DNA from: Rhabditoides inermis | Taxonomy: Eukaryota > Nematoda > Chromadorea > Rhabditida > Rhabditidae | Assembly: GCA_963966185.1 (NCBI GenBank) | Contig: CAWZYM010000393.1 | Location: 61,747 to 125,746, forward strand | Length of the DNA stretch: 64,000 nucleotides | Direction of reading: 5' to 3' | Shown: piece after piece, positions 43,461-53,999 of the stretch | How positions within the stretch are numbered: position 1 is the first letter of the stretch | Layout: each line of letters opens with the position of its first letter | Position numbers and translations under genes: made by a program | The notes under the pieces: model-generated | The model's database searches: none | What the model saw: the letters and a program-made list of their open reading frames with translations, nothing else | What the model was told of the DNA's origin: nothing

Positions 43461-44922
43461 GCTCCACACATATACACACTGTCTGTACATAGATGAAGAC
43501 ACTCTACGGGTGCTAGACTAAATCAAGTGTCATCGTCACGTTGTGTTTACACGATAAATGTGTTTGTGTATCTTGATGATATGTTTTTTTTTGTTTATGA
43601 TTTGCAGATGAGGAAGGCATACATTTCCTGTTGTAGGGACTCTCAGTCGAGACTCGGGAAGAATAAGGAAGAAGGTGGAAGAGGGAAGAGATGGTAAGGA
43701 TGCCCCACTGTCCACTTGCCATTTATGTTTTTTCTCTGTTTTCTTCTTTTGTGTACCTGAGGACATACATGCGTTATTTCACCGCACGCTCACATTTTTA
43801 AGAATATTATCCATATTTCTCGCTTTGACTGATACTGCAAGGGGTAGTATGTAGGAACTGCTTCATCCGAAAAAAGTGATGTTCAGCCGACGTACCGCTA
43901 CAGAATTTTTTCACGCCCTTATGGCATCATCCGGAAAAGCATTACCTACAATGTGCTAAAGACCCAGTGGCCTATTTAAAACGATTTTTATAACTTGTGC
44001 GTAGTTAAATGGTTATTCAAAAACAGGTTGAACGAAAGTTCTACGTGCGCGCAGTGATCAGAAACGGTCCGCGACCGCTCTGAGAGCGGCACTTCTTTCC
44101 GGCACTTCTCTTCTCTCCTCATGCGCCATCGCCAACGGAACAGGCCCCTATATCTTTGAGAAAACATTTGAATTTTTCATCAAAAATGCGACAGTATCGT
44201 GGGAATAGTATAGTGAAACGATATTGTGATTTCGTCCGATTAAATTCTGACAAAATATAAAGCTTAAAAACTAATCAATACGCAATAACAAAAGTGCGGC
44301 AAAACAATGTAATTACAAAAATACCAGATGCAACCGGAGAGTGCTACAGGGGGAATCGAGCAGGATTGCGTGAGACCGGGAGAGAGAGTTATAACTACTT
44401 GAATACTTAAAAACCTTCATATTTTTGTTAGATGCTGCGTGAGTAGCTCATTTACTTTCTAATACATACACTATTCCTTACTACTATTCTGCAAGAGCTT
44501 GTCTTTAGACGAACGATAAATGTAGTTCATATCACGGGTTAGCGTGTCTTTTCTCGAAACTTTGGTATAATATACATACGTTTAAAATTTTTTTTACACT
44601 TGGACGTGGACGTATGACGTATGAGACGTTTGTGGAGGTAGGATTGCGGGGGAGTGATGTGGACACTGCATATCCTTCTTAACCAGGCAAAATAACGTGA
44701 TATGAGATATGATTATAGTATTGTGATCTGTCATGCGAGCTGTTTTATCCCAACTGTAAGAGGATCAAGCTACGGGGTTTCGTGGTTGATTGAAACAAAA
44801 TATAATACAAACAATTCTACTAAAACGAGTGATTACGCAGTTCTAGTACCTCTCCCTTTCCCCCCTTCAATTGTGATGACCAGCGATTAGGATATTTCCC
44901 GAGGGGAGGAGTCTGAGAGCAC
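43461..44922. other. Intergenic between MIFD genes A and B
   Basis: 1.5 kb with no supported gene. A gataaa-containing 3' end for gene A lies at about 43551. The rest is AT-rich and unremarkable. Confidence 0.4.
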
Positions 44923-44930
44923 TATATAAG
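44923..44930 (+). promoter_or_regulatory. TATA box, MIFD gene B
   Basis: TAT ATA AG motif (TATATAAG), 55 nt before the ATG at 44978, the same spacing as in gene C. Confidence 0.7.
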
Positions 44931-44942
44931 TACGAACAGACA

Positions 44943-44975
44943 TTCGAGAATATTCGAACATTCGAGATTGTTCGA
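44943..44975 (+). promoter_or_regulatory. Heat-shock-element-like array in gene B leader
   Basis: TTC-GAA-TTC in perfect HSE spacing (44943-44955, ttcgagaatattc), with two more TTC blocks at 44961 and 44971. It sits between the TATA box and the ATG, which is unusual for an HSF site, so a role in the leader RNA or chance are alternatives. Confidence 0.45.
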
Positions 44976-44977
44976 AC

Positions 44978-45303
44978 ATGATATTCGACCTCATCTATCA
45001 AGAGGACAGCGTCTCTGTCGCAGACGAGTCGTCCCGCCCTTTCTCGCCCCGCCCACTGCCACAACAGTTCTGCGCACTCACGGATCAACCCTCTCTCGGT
45101 GAGTAGACATTCTCTGATAATGTACCAACAATGTCCATGTGTTCGTTGCAGGTGTGTTCTTCTCGCGTGGCGCCCCGTCTCCGCAGCCGCCCCTCTTGTC
45201 TGTGTGTGCCATCTGCGAGCTTCGCCCTCTCGGCTCTCCCCCCATCCACTCCCATACCTTCTCACCCTTCCCCCCTCCACTCACTGAATTCGAAACGCTC
45301 TAG
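44978..45303 (+). CDS. MIFD-family small protein B (unrecognised)
   Basis: Exons 44978-45098 and 45152-45303, with a 53-nt phase-1 intron; 90 aa. It begins MIFDLIYQEDSVSVADE, has a Pro/Ser-rich middle and exon 1 ends PSL. Exon 2 starts GVFFSRGAPSPQPP and ends LTEFETL, preceded by a CAIC pair. AATAAA lies 100 nt after the stop (45403-45408). It has the same architecture as A and C but diverged sequence. Confidence 0.65.
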
Positions 45304-45818
45304 TTTGAGAAGAATCTTAAATGTTATTTTATCATGCCTTGAAGTTGTATGCCTTCACTTAAACAATATTACATAAGTTATAATTGATCATGTCATAATA
45401 AGAATAAACCACAGTTTATAAATAGTAGATATTCTGTAATGTGTAGAGAACAATGACACAACTTTTTCACTGTCTGGTTATATTGCTTTGGAAAGCGTTA
45501 TAAATGGCGGATAGGGGTACTGTAGCGTGGCAGTTGCGCGGTCTCATCTCTCATCTAATCGTGCTTGCCCTGTTTAATCGGATTGTAGCCTCTCCAGCCC
45601 TTCTTATATCACCTATAAGATATAAGACTTCTACAAAAAGAAATCACATTAGACGCGGCTTTGGTGACAAAAAATGTGCTTGTGTATGTGTATGAAAGTC
45701 ACTGACAGGTTTCTCATCCCATACGCACATGCTTACTTGGCATTGTTTTGGATCATCGATGTTTCAGCGTGGAGATCTGAAACGGAGAAACTATAGAAGT
45801 CATCTGACTTTGTGCGAG
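45304..45818. other. Intergenic after MIFD gene B
   Basis: AATAAA for gene B at 45403-45408. Otherwise nothing recognised. Confidence 0.4.
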
Positions 45819-46034
45819 TATAAATAGGAGAGGAAGTGCGTTGGTTCATCGAAAAGAAAAGACGATTCAAGATGCGAATATTCGAATCACAACAAAAAAC
45901 GACAACCGACGCAAGCAGTTATCACGTCATTACGTGAATAGAATATCCAGTAACACACTTATAGAACAAGTATTGCTGAAATCATCAAAAATGCAGTTTG
46001 TTGGTGTGACTAATGTGTATGTGAAAGATGCTTA
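45819..46034 (+). pseudogene. Possible relic MIFD-type gene
   Basis: TATAAATA at 45819-45826 is followed 46 nt later by ATG 45872 and a frame starting MRIFESQQKTTT that stops after about 21 codons. A possible second exon (FVGVTNVYVKDA, after the acceptor at about 45993) could be joined in frame. Position between B and C, TATA spacing and the M-x-(I)F start suggest a decayed paralogue; the evidence is thin. Confidence 0.3.
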
Positions 46035-46274
46035 AGAATCATTACGTATAGTTGATATTTTCCATAGCGAACACTTTTACGGATGATTGGTATTGGTAGT
46101 GGGTAGACTGCCGATGAACGCATTGTCATCTTATCGGTTGTGACTGACCTATCCTATGATTGTTATTTTGTGGTACAAGCATATGATAGGATTGTAAAAT
46201 ACATGTCCTCAGGGGGTTGACGGGAAGAGAAGCTAGGCGATGACATTCCTACAGAAGGGCGGGGCCAACGCGAG

Positions 46275-46282
46275 TATATAAG
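46275..46282 (+). promoter_or_regulatory. TATA box, MIFD gene C
   Basis: TATATAAG, 55 nt before the ATG at 46330, following a GC-rich segment (ggcggggccaacgcg). Confidence 0.7.
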
Positions 46283-46329
46283 GAATGGAAGACCTCACAA
46301 AGCTAAATTCAAACAGACACAGAACAATC

Positions 46330-46675
46330 ATGATTTTCGACATCCCTTGCGAAGATTCCGAGTACGTCTGCCTCCCTTTCTCTCGCCCCGCCCACCAGAA
46401 CCCCGCCCCTTATCTGGCTGGCTTTGAACAACACTCACTCGGTAGGTCACAGTATTCATTAGGATAGCTGACTACATTCGTTTACCGCAATCTTTCACTT
46501 ATCCTCTTCTTGTTCAGATGAGCTGTTCTGTTGGGATGCTCACTCCGTCCCCGCACTTCCCTCGTCGGCTGTTCCCGCCTGCTCCATTCCTGCTCCCCTC
46601 TGCTCCTTCTCTCTCCCCTCCTCCACCACTCTTTCCCCGCACATTCAACAATTCCACCACTACACTGACTTCTGA
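46330..46675 (+). CDS. MIFD-family small protein C (unrecognised)
   Basis: Exons 46330-46441 and 46518-46675, with a 76-nt phase-1 intron (gtaggt...gttcag); 89 aa. It begins MIFDIPCEDSEYVCLPFSR, exon 1 ends QHSL and exon 2 begins DELFCWDAHSVPALPSS, then Ser/Pro-rich to FHHYTDF. AATAAA lies 102 nt after the stop (46777-46782). The SL-(D)xLF junction matches gene A most closely. Confidence 0.65.
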
Positions 46676-48219
46676 ATGCTTGAACTTCAAGATTCAATAC
46701 GTTTTTTTTTAATACGGGTCTCCCCGGGTTCCATACTATAGAATGTGTGATCATAGTGTTAGTATTCGACCAGAACAATAAATATTCATTTCTATCTTCT
46801 TCTTTGTTGGCTGCAGATGGGATGGGTTGAATGGGATGGGTTGGGAAGGATCTGGATGGGTCTGAAAAGTTTTGGTGTATGTTATATACTTCGTGCAAGT
46901 TCCATTTCAACAGAAACGTGTAGACAGTTACTTCCATTTTTTCTCTCTACACTCTACGTTAGTAGCTTTTTTATTTTGTTTTAATCTGTTTTGTTTTTGT
47001 TTTGATCAGCTCTCAAGTATTATTGTATGGAGACGACACATCGGAACAACAATTACTTCAAACCAGGATGTGATAAACAATTGAGACGCACTTGTCACGC
47101 TAATATACATAAAATATATCTTACAGAAGATTTGGTCGAGTACATGTGTACCCCCTTGATACAAACAACTGTTACTGTTTTTGTTATGATATTATTGATT
47201 TATTTTCTAGAATTCTGTTTATATTATTTTTATATTGCATCAGATATTATCTTTTGTACAGATATTAATTTGTATTTACACAGGACAGGATGTATGCAGG
47301 ATATGCAATTTCTTTTTTCTCTAATCTTGAGCTTTTGCAAAAGTGGTTATATTAAATTAAAAATGTATGTCAACAACAAGCACTCCTTGACGCAGTTCAT
47401 GCGTTCAAGACGCATTTTTGGAAACAAGAAAAGTGACGATGAGCGGATGCTGTCGTCAGAAGCATGTAGAAATGTGTGAAGAGCTTTCAGATTTGATAAT
47501 CTTATTTTACATAACAAGAGTACCGCACATAGTTGACGCACATCGTGCGTGTGTATAAAATGTACATACAATTATTCATACGAAATATTTATAACATTGT
47601 ATTCCCTTTTGAGGTTTCCTGTTTCCTGGTGCTCCAAGTCGTGTGACGTTGCAGAAAGGAGAGAGGAAAAGAGACGGGAATAGAAGAAGATTAGATGATT
47701 CGCAAGTCATCAAATGGTGTGCATGCAACACATGCTCACTAGTTGAGAAGCAATGATAAGAATAAAAAGAAACTATAAACTAAGAACTAAGGTGGTTAGT
47801 AGGATTATAATGTAATACAAGATCTTTGGCATACACGGGCATCCAAACTCACCCGCCTCGACGTATCACACCCCGTTTCATTCACTATTTTTTGCACATC
47901 ACTGCGATTCGAAGATTCAATGTGAATGTGTCACCATGGTCTGTAGTCGTCTCTAGATGGTGAAGGGCTGGTGGCTCTCTTTTATGCGTCTCGATACAAT
48001 GCATATGAGCATAAAAGCGAGTTTCGAGATCAGTGGTAGCACATCTGCATCTCCTTCCGAGGATACCCCTCAACCCCTCAAATTCCCGCCGTAATATAAA
48101 TATAGGAGACATATGTGGAGATAAAAAACCACCAATTCCAGTCTTCACCTGTCCACATTGCTTGTTATCATGCGAGAATAATTGTAGAAGGTATCATACG
48201 GGAGTTGGTTGCCAATATA
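46676..48219. other. AT-rich intergenic region before the LTR element
   Basis: Contains AATAAA for gene C and a 150-codon AT-rich open frame (47027-47479) that I do not accept as a gene. 47880-48220 leads into the retrotransposon insertion site. Confidence 0.4.
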
Positions 48220-48224
48220 TGGTG

Positions 48225-48535
48225 TGTGCGACCCGGCGGTTCAGTGGATTTAAACACTACACAAGATGATCCTAATTCCTACCAGTCCACCCTGGCTGGC
48301 ACGACAGTGCAACACCCGTACGTACCACAACAGCCTAATGAGCCCCCTCTCCCCACTACCCCCGCCGGTAGACCAGCCACAAGATCTTACGCAGCCAAAC
48401 CACAACGCGACAAGTAACATTACACATTTATTACGAGTCACATTGCTCGGGGAGGGAAGAGGGAAGACTGCTGTTCTGTCCAGAGATTGGCGGGGGCGGG
48501 GCCGCGCGCCATCGCGGTTTCCAATGACCGCGACA
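48225..48535 (-). repeat. LTR (3' LTR of the element)
   Basis: 311 bp, TG...CA ends, direct repeat of 52162-52472, with no mismatch seen by eye. Preceded by target-duplication copy tggtg at 48220-48224. Confidence 0.9.
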
Positions 48536-49091
48536 CTCCCGCGGCGGCAGATGAAGTCGGCGGCCGGCGAGATGGACAGGAACCGGAAGGGGCGGAGAAC
48601 ATCGGAGCGGACGGGCGACGGCGGATCCTCGGACGGCAGCTGCTGGGCGACTCCTGGGTGGGCGGGTGACTCCAGCGATCTGCTCCTCCGGGATTCCTTG
48701 GTGGATGATGTCGACTCTTCGTCTCGCTGTCTCCGCGCATTCTTCTTCTCCCTTCTTTGTCAAATCGTGATACTACATTCTGATTATCAACTGAATCGAA
48801 GAGAGTCAGAGTTACAGAGTGACGGAGTCACTTATGGCATCGGTGCTTGTGGATATCTTTTCTCTCATCGACAGTCGATGAGATCCTCCGCCGCCGGCCA
48901 TGAGACATGATTTTCTGCACTAATATCGACAATAGAACAAATCATACGAACACATGCATTCAGTTGAGTATAGTAATCAGAATCAGGGTAAACAGTTTAC
49001 ACACGGAGAGTGGATTTTTCTTTTGCAAAATTACATTACCGAAAGTTTGAAATATCAGAAGAATAGTAAATGATTGCTTCACAATTCACAA
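48536..49091. other. LTR-element 3' internal region
   Basis: Between gag stop and 3' LTR in element orientation. Open frames here run into the LTR and show no pol motifs; they appear incidental. Confidence 0.45.
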
Positions 49092-50264
49092 TTAGAATTC
49101 TTGAGAATCACCACGTTCTCCGTGTTTGTGCATGCAACAATGGCAACACGACCTGCCATGATTGGGTTCGTCATCGTCATTGTCATCGTCGTCGTCGTGT
49201 GCTGTTGTGAGCACGTTTGACTCTGTCTCTTCATCAGAAATGTACTCGGATCTCTCGAACGCCTTCTCCTCGAGGCGGTAGATCACCTGTCCGATGGTGT
49301 TCAGCAACTGCTCGACATCGTCCTGGTCAAAGAGCTCTTCACTTGTTTCCAGTTTATCCCACACGATTTCAGGAAACTTTCTCTTCACCGTCAGGTAGAG
49401 GTGCGGGTTCTGTGTGTTCGTCAGTTCCGACAGTGCCGCCACCAGCGCCACGAGCTCGTCGTGGACGGCTCGCAAGTCCGCCGGCTTCTTCGACCGCGCT
49501 GGCGCTGGTTTCATCGCATCGATCTTGTCGAGAATGACCTGAGTCTGTCTCTCGGGCCGCGCGTAGATCTTGCGCAAGTGCGCCACGGCCTCTGCGTACT
49601 TCTCTCCTGACGGAGGGAATCTGCGGATCGCCGCCAGCGCTGGCCCGGCGAGCGAGTTCGTCAATGCCGTCATTTTTACCACGTTCTCTGCCGCGCGCTT
49701 GTGTACAAGCTCCGAGAACAATGCCCAGTAGCGATTCCACTCTGCATACTCTCCTGCGAATATGGGAATTTCTAGTTTGTTGCTCTTCGCCAGTATCACC
49801 GCTAGATCGATCTGGCGCCCGCTGTCGCCCGCGGGGTCAGTGCGCCTCGGGGGCCTCACGGGGGGACTCGTGTTGGCTGCGCGGGCGCTGGGCACAGACG
49901 CGCGCGCGTTCGCTGGCGTGGCTGCCAGCTGTTGGCTCGCAGCCGTTCTCGCCGCAGCTGTTCTGCGAATGACCGTGGCCGCCATCGGAGTGCGTTCTTC
50001 CGAGTCATCTGACTCGCCGTCTCCCGATTCCTCACTGGCATCCGTGAGAAGCGCCTCATCAGGAGTGATTTCCTCAAGAAACTTGGGCTTCTCGACGGGA
50101 TTGGCAGTGGGGTCGATGGCAGCCACCATCGAGTTCAACTCGTCAATTCTCCTTCTCATTTTGGCTACCACACTCGTTGCCTTGCTGACCATCAGAACGA
50201 ATTCGTTTTTCAGCACCTGCCATTCGTGTTTGTAAGCGATGCGCGACTCTTTCGTTTCTTTCAT
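49092..50264 (-). CDS. Gag-like polyprotein (BEL/Pao, DUF1759 type)
   Basis: About 390 codons from the ATG at 50264; the frame is open somewhat further upstream. An N-terminal coiled-coil-like region comes first (AYKHEWQVLKNEFVLMVSK), then an Ala/Pro/Thr-rich linker. The DUF1759 core follows: LEIPIFAGEYAEWNRYWALF, VKMTALTNSLAGPALAAI, AVAHLRKIYARPERQTQVI and TVKRKFPEIVWDKLE. The C-terminus is Asp-rich and ends in a Cys/His cluster (SCCHCCMHKHGE), perhaps a degenerate zinc knuckle. The frame is intact. It is the only retroelement protein present. Confidence 0.8.
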   Translation of the reverse strand: MKETKESRIAYKHEWQVLKNEFVLMVSKATSVVAKMRRRIDELNSMVAAIDPTANPVEKPKFLEEITPDEALLTDASEESGDGESDDSEERTPMAATVIRRTAAARTAASQQLAATPANARASVPSARAANTSPPVRPPRRTDPAGDSGRQIDLAVILAKSNKLEIPIFAGEYAEWNRYWALFSELVHKRAAENVVKMTALTNSLAGPALAAIRRFPPSGEKYAEAVAHLRKIYARPERQTQVILDKIDAMKPAPARSKKPADLRAVHDELVALVAALSELTNTQNPHLYLTVKRKFPEIVWDKLETSEELFDQDDVEQLLNTIGQVIYRLEEKAFERSEYISDEETESNVLTTAHDDDDDNDDDEPNHGRSCCHCCMHKHGERGDSQEF

Positions 50265-50544
50265 GATCAACTCTGCTCCTGTTACGCACTCCCATACACC
50301 TCGGCACTGGGCGTCGAGTGCGACAGTCGCAGTCACGATTGCAGTGAGCGTCGTCTACATTTTCCTTAGCGTGGCAGGCGTCGCGGGTTTGCCATACTTT
50401 TTCGTCAGTTTCACAATCTCTTTCTTCACCCTTTCAATCCTGCGATTAGACGCAATCAACCCGGACTCGAAGGCGGGAGCCATGCCTGTGTCTCTGTCTC
50501 TGTCTCTGCCTCTCTACTTTCTCACGTGTGGATGTTTTTGAAAT

Positions 50545-50890
50545 GAGAGAAATCAATCGGTCCGACGCTCCAACTAATTCAGCGAGCTGGTTACCGTAAC
50601 AGCGAAAGAAATCAATCGGTCCGACGCTCAAACTAATTCAGCGAGCTGGTTACCGTAATGCGAAAGAAATCAATCGGTCCGACGCTCAAACTAATTCAGC
50701 GAGCTGGTTACCGTAACAGCGAAAGAAATCAATCGGTCCGACGCTCAAACTAATTCAGCGAGCTGGTTACCGTAATGCGAAAGAAATCAATCGGTCCGAC
50801 GCTCAAACTAATTCAGCGAGCTGGTTACCGTAATGCGAAAGAAATCAATCGTGGCCCGACGCTCAAACAGATTTGCGAGCTGGTTGCCTT
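50545..50890. repeat. Six-copy 58/59-bp tandem repeat in the LTR-element leader
   Basis: Units begin with aatcaatcgg at 50551, 50610, 50668, 50727, 50785 and 50843, giving periods 59, 58, 59, 58, 58. Each contains tccgacgctc and gcgagctggttaccgtaa. The 1-nt difference comes from alternating acagcg and tgcg joints. It lies between primer-binding site and gag in element orientation. Confidence 0.85.
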
Positions 50891-52141
50891 TTGTTGGTGT
50901 TACACTCTTCTCACTGTCTGTAGAAAATCAACAATAACACGAAATATCGTACCCCTGTCTGTGGTGGAACAGAGTTCGGGGAGTATACAGGAAAGTGATT
51001 GGAACGGACTCACAGTCTCCTGCTCGGCTGCCGTTGTTCGATGAGGCTCCGTAGATCTCGCAGGAGTCGTTTCTCGATATGCAGTCGGAAGAATAGAAGC
51101 TGTGAGTACAATGCGTTACAATGCAGTCCGCTCTATCCGATACACCAAGCCTGTTGTTGTAAGATGACCTCCGGGGCTTTCGATCCCGGCTGTAGAGGTC
51201 ACCATCCCCGTCAATTGCGCTCTCGGATTACAGCTGCGCAGTGCAACTGTCACCCTACAAACGACGCGTGCCGCCAGAGGTGCGCCTAGAGAGCGCGTCC
51301 CTCTGGGATACAGTACCCGCGCGCACAAATTACCTTGAATGCGCAAACAACCAGTGCGGGTGGTAGTAGTCTAGTGTCGGTAGCTTACCTGCAACGACGC
51401 TCCTCGGTCGTCCGGTGACTCGGCGTGCCACTCGCCGACGTCATCTACCTGTGGGGTACGGCTCGAACCGGCCGGATCCGGCCCTCACCTACCCCGACCC
51501 CTAGCCGTGCGTTCTGCTCAGTGCACGGTGTGTCTGCGCTGTGCCAGACGGGTCAGAATTGTGATATTAGAGTTAGACTAGCTAGTTTAGTTGCACACAC
51601 CGCTGTGTGCTCCGTCTCTCGTGTCCTCATGCGCTTTCACTGTGCAAAGATAGGCAAGCAGTGCTTGTGTTGTGAGTGTGCGTGACACTCCCTCCCTTGG
51701 GCCTGACCACTCCCGTGTGGTTTTACCCTGCCGGCGTTGCGGCGGCAGTGCGAGATTGGTGAACAAGTCGGCCGCTCGACACGTGCCTGTGCATGTAAGC
51801 ATGCGTGTGAGTGTGGTGATTTCAAATTCAAACGGTGCTGCGATTCAAGAATTTTAGGTGCGCGAGAGTTATGGAACAATCGAGCCGCGATAAAATGAAA
51901 TCAGAACATACACGAGTGACGTCAAATAACCGCAATAATTAGCGCAGAGGATAATCACCCGTCGGTGAAACGAGAATTAGACATACTACCACTGTATCAA
52001 ATCAAAATTAGAATAAAGCGATCGCATAATATTCGATAACGGCACACGCGCTGTTGAGGAAAGATCAAAAGACGCTAAAGAGCGACCGGTGAAGTGTAGA
52101 ATGCTCATCGGGAGCGACGCGGAAAGCGACCAGAAAGAATG
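50891..52141. other. LTR-element 5' leader, noncoding
   Basis: About 1.25 kb of leader between primer-binding site and the tandem repeat. No open frame of note; probably holds packaging and regulatory sequence. Confidence 0.45.
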
Positions 52142-52161
52142 GAATTTGGCCGTTTGCACCA
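52142..52161 (-). other. Primer-binding site of the LTR element
   Basis: Directly inside the 5' LTR. The minus strand begins tggtgcaaacggccaa, complementary to a tRNA 3' end terminating in CCA. I cannot name the tRNA with confidence. Confidence 0.6.
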
Positions 52162-52472
52162 TGTGCGACCCGGCGGTTCAGTGGATTTAAACACTACACA
52201 AGATGATCCTAATTCCTACCAGTCCACCCTGGCTGGCACGACAGTGCAACACCCGTACGTACCACAACAGCCTAATGAGCCCCCTCTCCCCACTACCCCC
52301 GCCGGTAGACCAGCCACAAGATCTTACGCAGCCAAACCACAACGCGACAAGTAACATTACACATTTATTACGAGTCACATTGCTCGGGGAGGGAAGAGGG
52401 AAGACTGCTGTTCTGTCCAGAGATTGGCGGGGGCGGGGCCGCGCGCCATCGCGGTTTCCAATGACCGCGACA
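52162..52472 (-). repeat. LTR (5' LTR of the element)
   Basis: 311 bp direct repeat of 48225-48535. Followed by the second target-duplication copy at 52473-52477. Being 5' on the minus strand, it should hold the element's promoter. Confidence 0.9.
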
Positions 52473-52643
52473 TGGTGTCTGTGGAGTAGGCATTTCTAAA
52501 TAATAAAGGGAAGCGTTTCTCCAATCTAGCCGGTGAAGGGTGAACAGTCTGATGTGGCTTCTTCAACTTCAATGTAGGAGAAGGGGAGACAAACACAGAA
52601 CATTTATTGGGATTACATATGCTTTTCATAGAAACAGTATATA

Positions 52644-53999
52644 TTACGTAACAGTAATGGTTGACGGGTGTGTCTTTGCTCCCGCTGCCACTGCCACTCC
52701 GATTCCCACTCCAGCATTGGTGACAGCATCTGCACGGGCTACGGTAGAAGAGGAGGAGTACGAGAGCAGACGACGCGGCACGAACAAACACAGAACATCG
52801 TGCCGGATAGACTTGTTCAGCGTGAGATAGATGACCACACCCGAGCCTGCAATTCACCGCATACCCTCCCTCCCTTTCTCCTCCCCCCCCTACCATGGCT
52901 GGTCTGCCATGCGAGCTGTCCCATGAGGATCACCCAGTCAGGGGTGGGGAAGAACTGCATGTACACATAGATGTACGCGGCTATCCCATTGAACAGACAG
53001 ATGGAAGCCGATTGGATGAAGATCTGGTAGCTCTGCAACCCATATATTGACGTGCCTTGTCTCCTTTCACGCCTACCTTTTTCTGTGACTGTGTGACTCC
53101 ACCCCTTGTCTTGTAGAAGACTATGTAGCAGAGGTAGGAGTAGAGAGAGGTGTTTATCACTGACACTACCATATTGTTGATGGTGTGCACCCAGTTGGCA
53201 TACAGAGGGCCCTACAAAAACACATACGTAACCCCGCCCCCACTGGCCCCGCCTACCAGGTTATCGACGATGACTGGGTCAAAGAACCAGCTGGAGAAGT
53301 TGGAGTTGAAACAGACGGGAGTGGTGAAGAAGAAAACACAAACAAAGTAAAGGAGGATGAAGAGAATGAAGTAGTACACACCGCCATCGGAGAAGATCTA
53401 CAAGGTAGATGTGGATTATGAATGGGAGAGTGCGAGAGCGCACCTCCTTGAGGGAGTGGTTGCTGCTCATTTCGCAGCAGCGGTTGAAGGCGAGAAGAAT
53501 GCATGTGGCACACGCGGCACACCACGAAGCTGGAAGGAGATGAGAGGGGAAGAGGACACAACACATACCAACGGCCACGCTCCCCGCCACGTATATGAAT
53601 CTGGGGTAGGAGCAGAACACTGCTCCGACAATGTCCAGATACCCAGTGATGAGAGAGTTGACGGAGAGACAGTTGAGGTCAAAGACAGCCAGAAGGAGCA
53701 TGATCTACAATACGCCATACCTGCCCATTTTCAACTTTCTTCTACATACCTTATAGCAGCTCATCTCATAGAGACGTTTCTTGATGATCACATAGATACA
53801 CGGGATGTACAGTAGTATGTACACCGTACCCATCGCCACAAAGTACGTACCTGGAAAATTTTGCAGCTCACAACTACCATATCCGCTTACCTATGACTGG
53901 CTTCGGCTGTCCCATCTTCTGCCACTCATCTGGGGTTCGGGAGGAGCAGTTGTAATAGACATCGTACGCGAGTTGATTGCCAAACAGATAGGAGTTCAT
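52644..53999 (-). CDS. Serpentine receptor class T (SRT) chemoreceptor
   Basis: Seven-transmembrane nematode chemosensory receptor of the Srt family. Exons on the minus strand: 53999-53891, 53850-53750, 53704-53444, 53397-53257, 53211-53077, 53032-52894, 52846-52644; 362 aa. The N-terminus MNSYLFGNQLAYDVYYNCSS followed by PDEWQ is typical of SRT. TM1 has VAMGTVYILLYIPCIYVI and then YKIMLLLAVFDLNCLSVNS. The family motif LLAFNRCCEM is present, and TM5-7 include YYFILFILLYFVCVFFF, TSLYSYLCYIVFY and CLFNGIAAYIYVYMQF. The C-terminal tail ends THPSTITVT. AATAAA lies on the minus strand at 52608-52603. The LTR element inserted 171 bp beyond the stop and leaves the coding frame intact. Confidence 0.88.

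Larger units (their letters stand above)
48225..52472 (-). mobile_element. Non-autonomous BEL/Pao-type LTR retrotransposon
   Basis: A 4248-bp element flanked by a 5-bp target duplication (tggtg at 48220-48224 and 52473-52477). It has two 311-bp LTRs that appear identical and begin TG and end CA. On the minus strand the sequence just inside the right LTR reads tggtgcaaacggcc, a tRNA primer-binding site starting with TGG, which fixes the orientation. Internally it has a tandem-repeat leader and one gag-like ORF. I see no protease, reverse transcriptase or integrase, so it must be mobilised in trans. The identical LTRs imply very recent insertion. Confidence 0.88.

Noticed and set aside
47027..47479. 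150-codon open frame with an apparent membrane helix
   Set aside because: The hydrophobic stretch is what AT-rich DNA encodes by chance (Phe, Ile, Leu, Tyr); no splice signals or family match.
48266..48910. 214-codon open frame crossing the left LTR
   Set aside because: The first part is LTR sequence repeated at 52.2 kb and the rest has no pol or other motif; the element reads on the other strand.
50545..50890. CRISPR-like array
   Set aside because: Repeats are head-to-tail without variable spacers and lie inside an LTR retrotransposon of a eukaryote.
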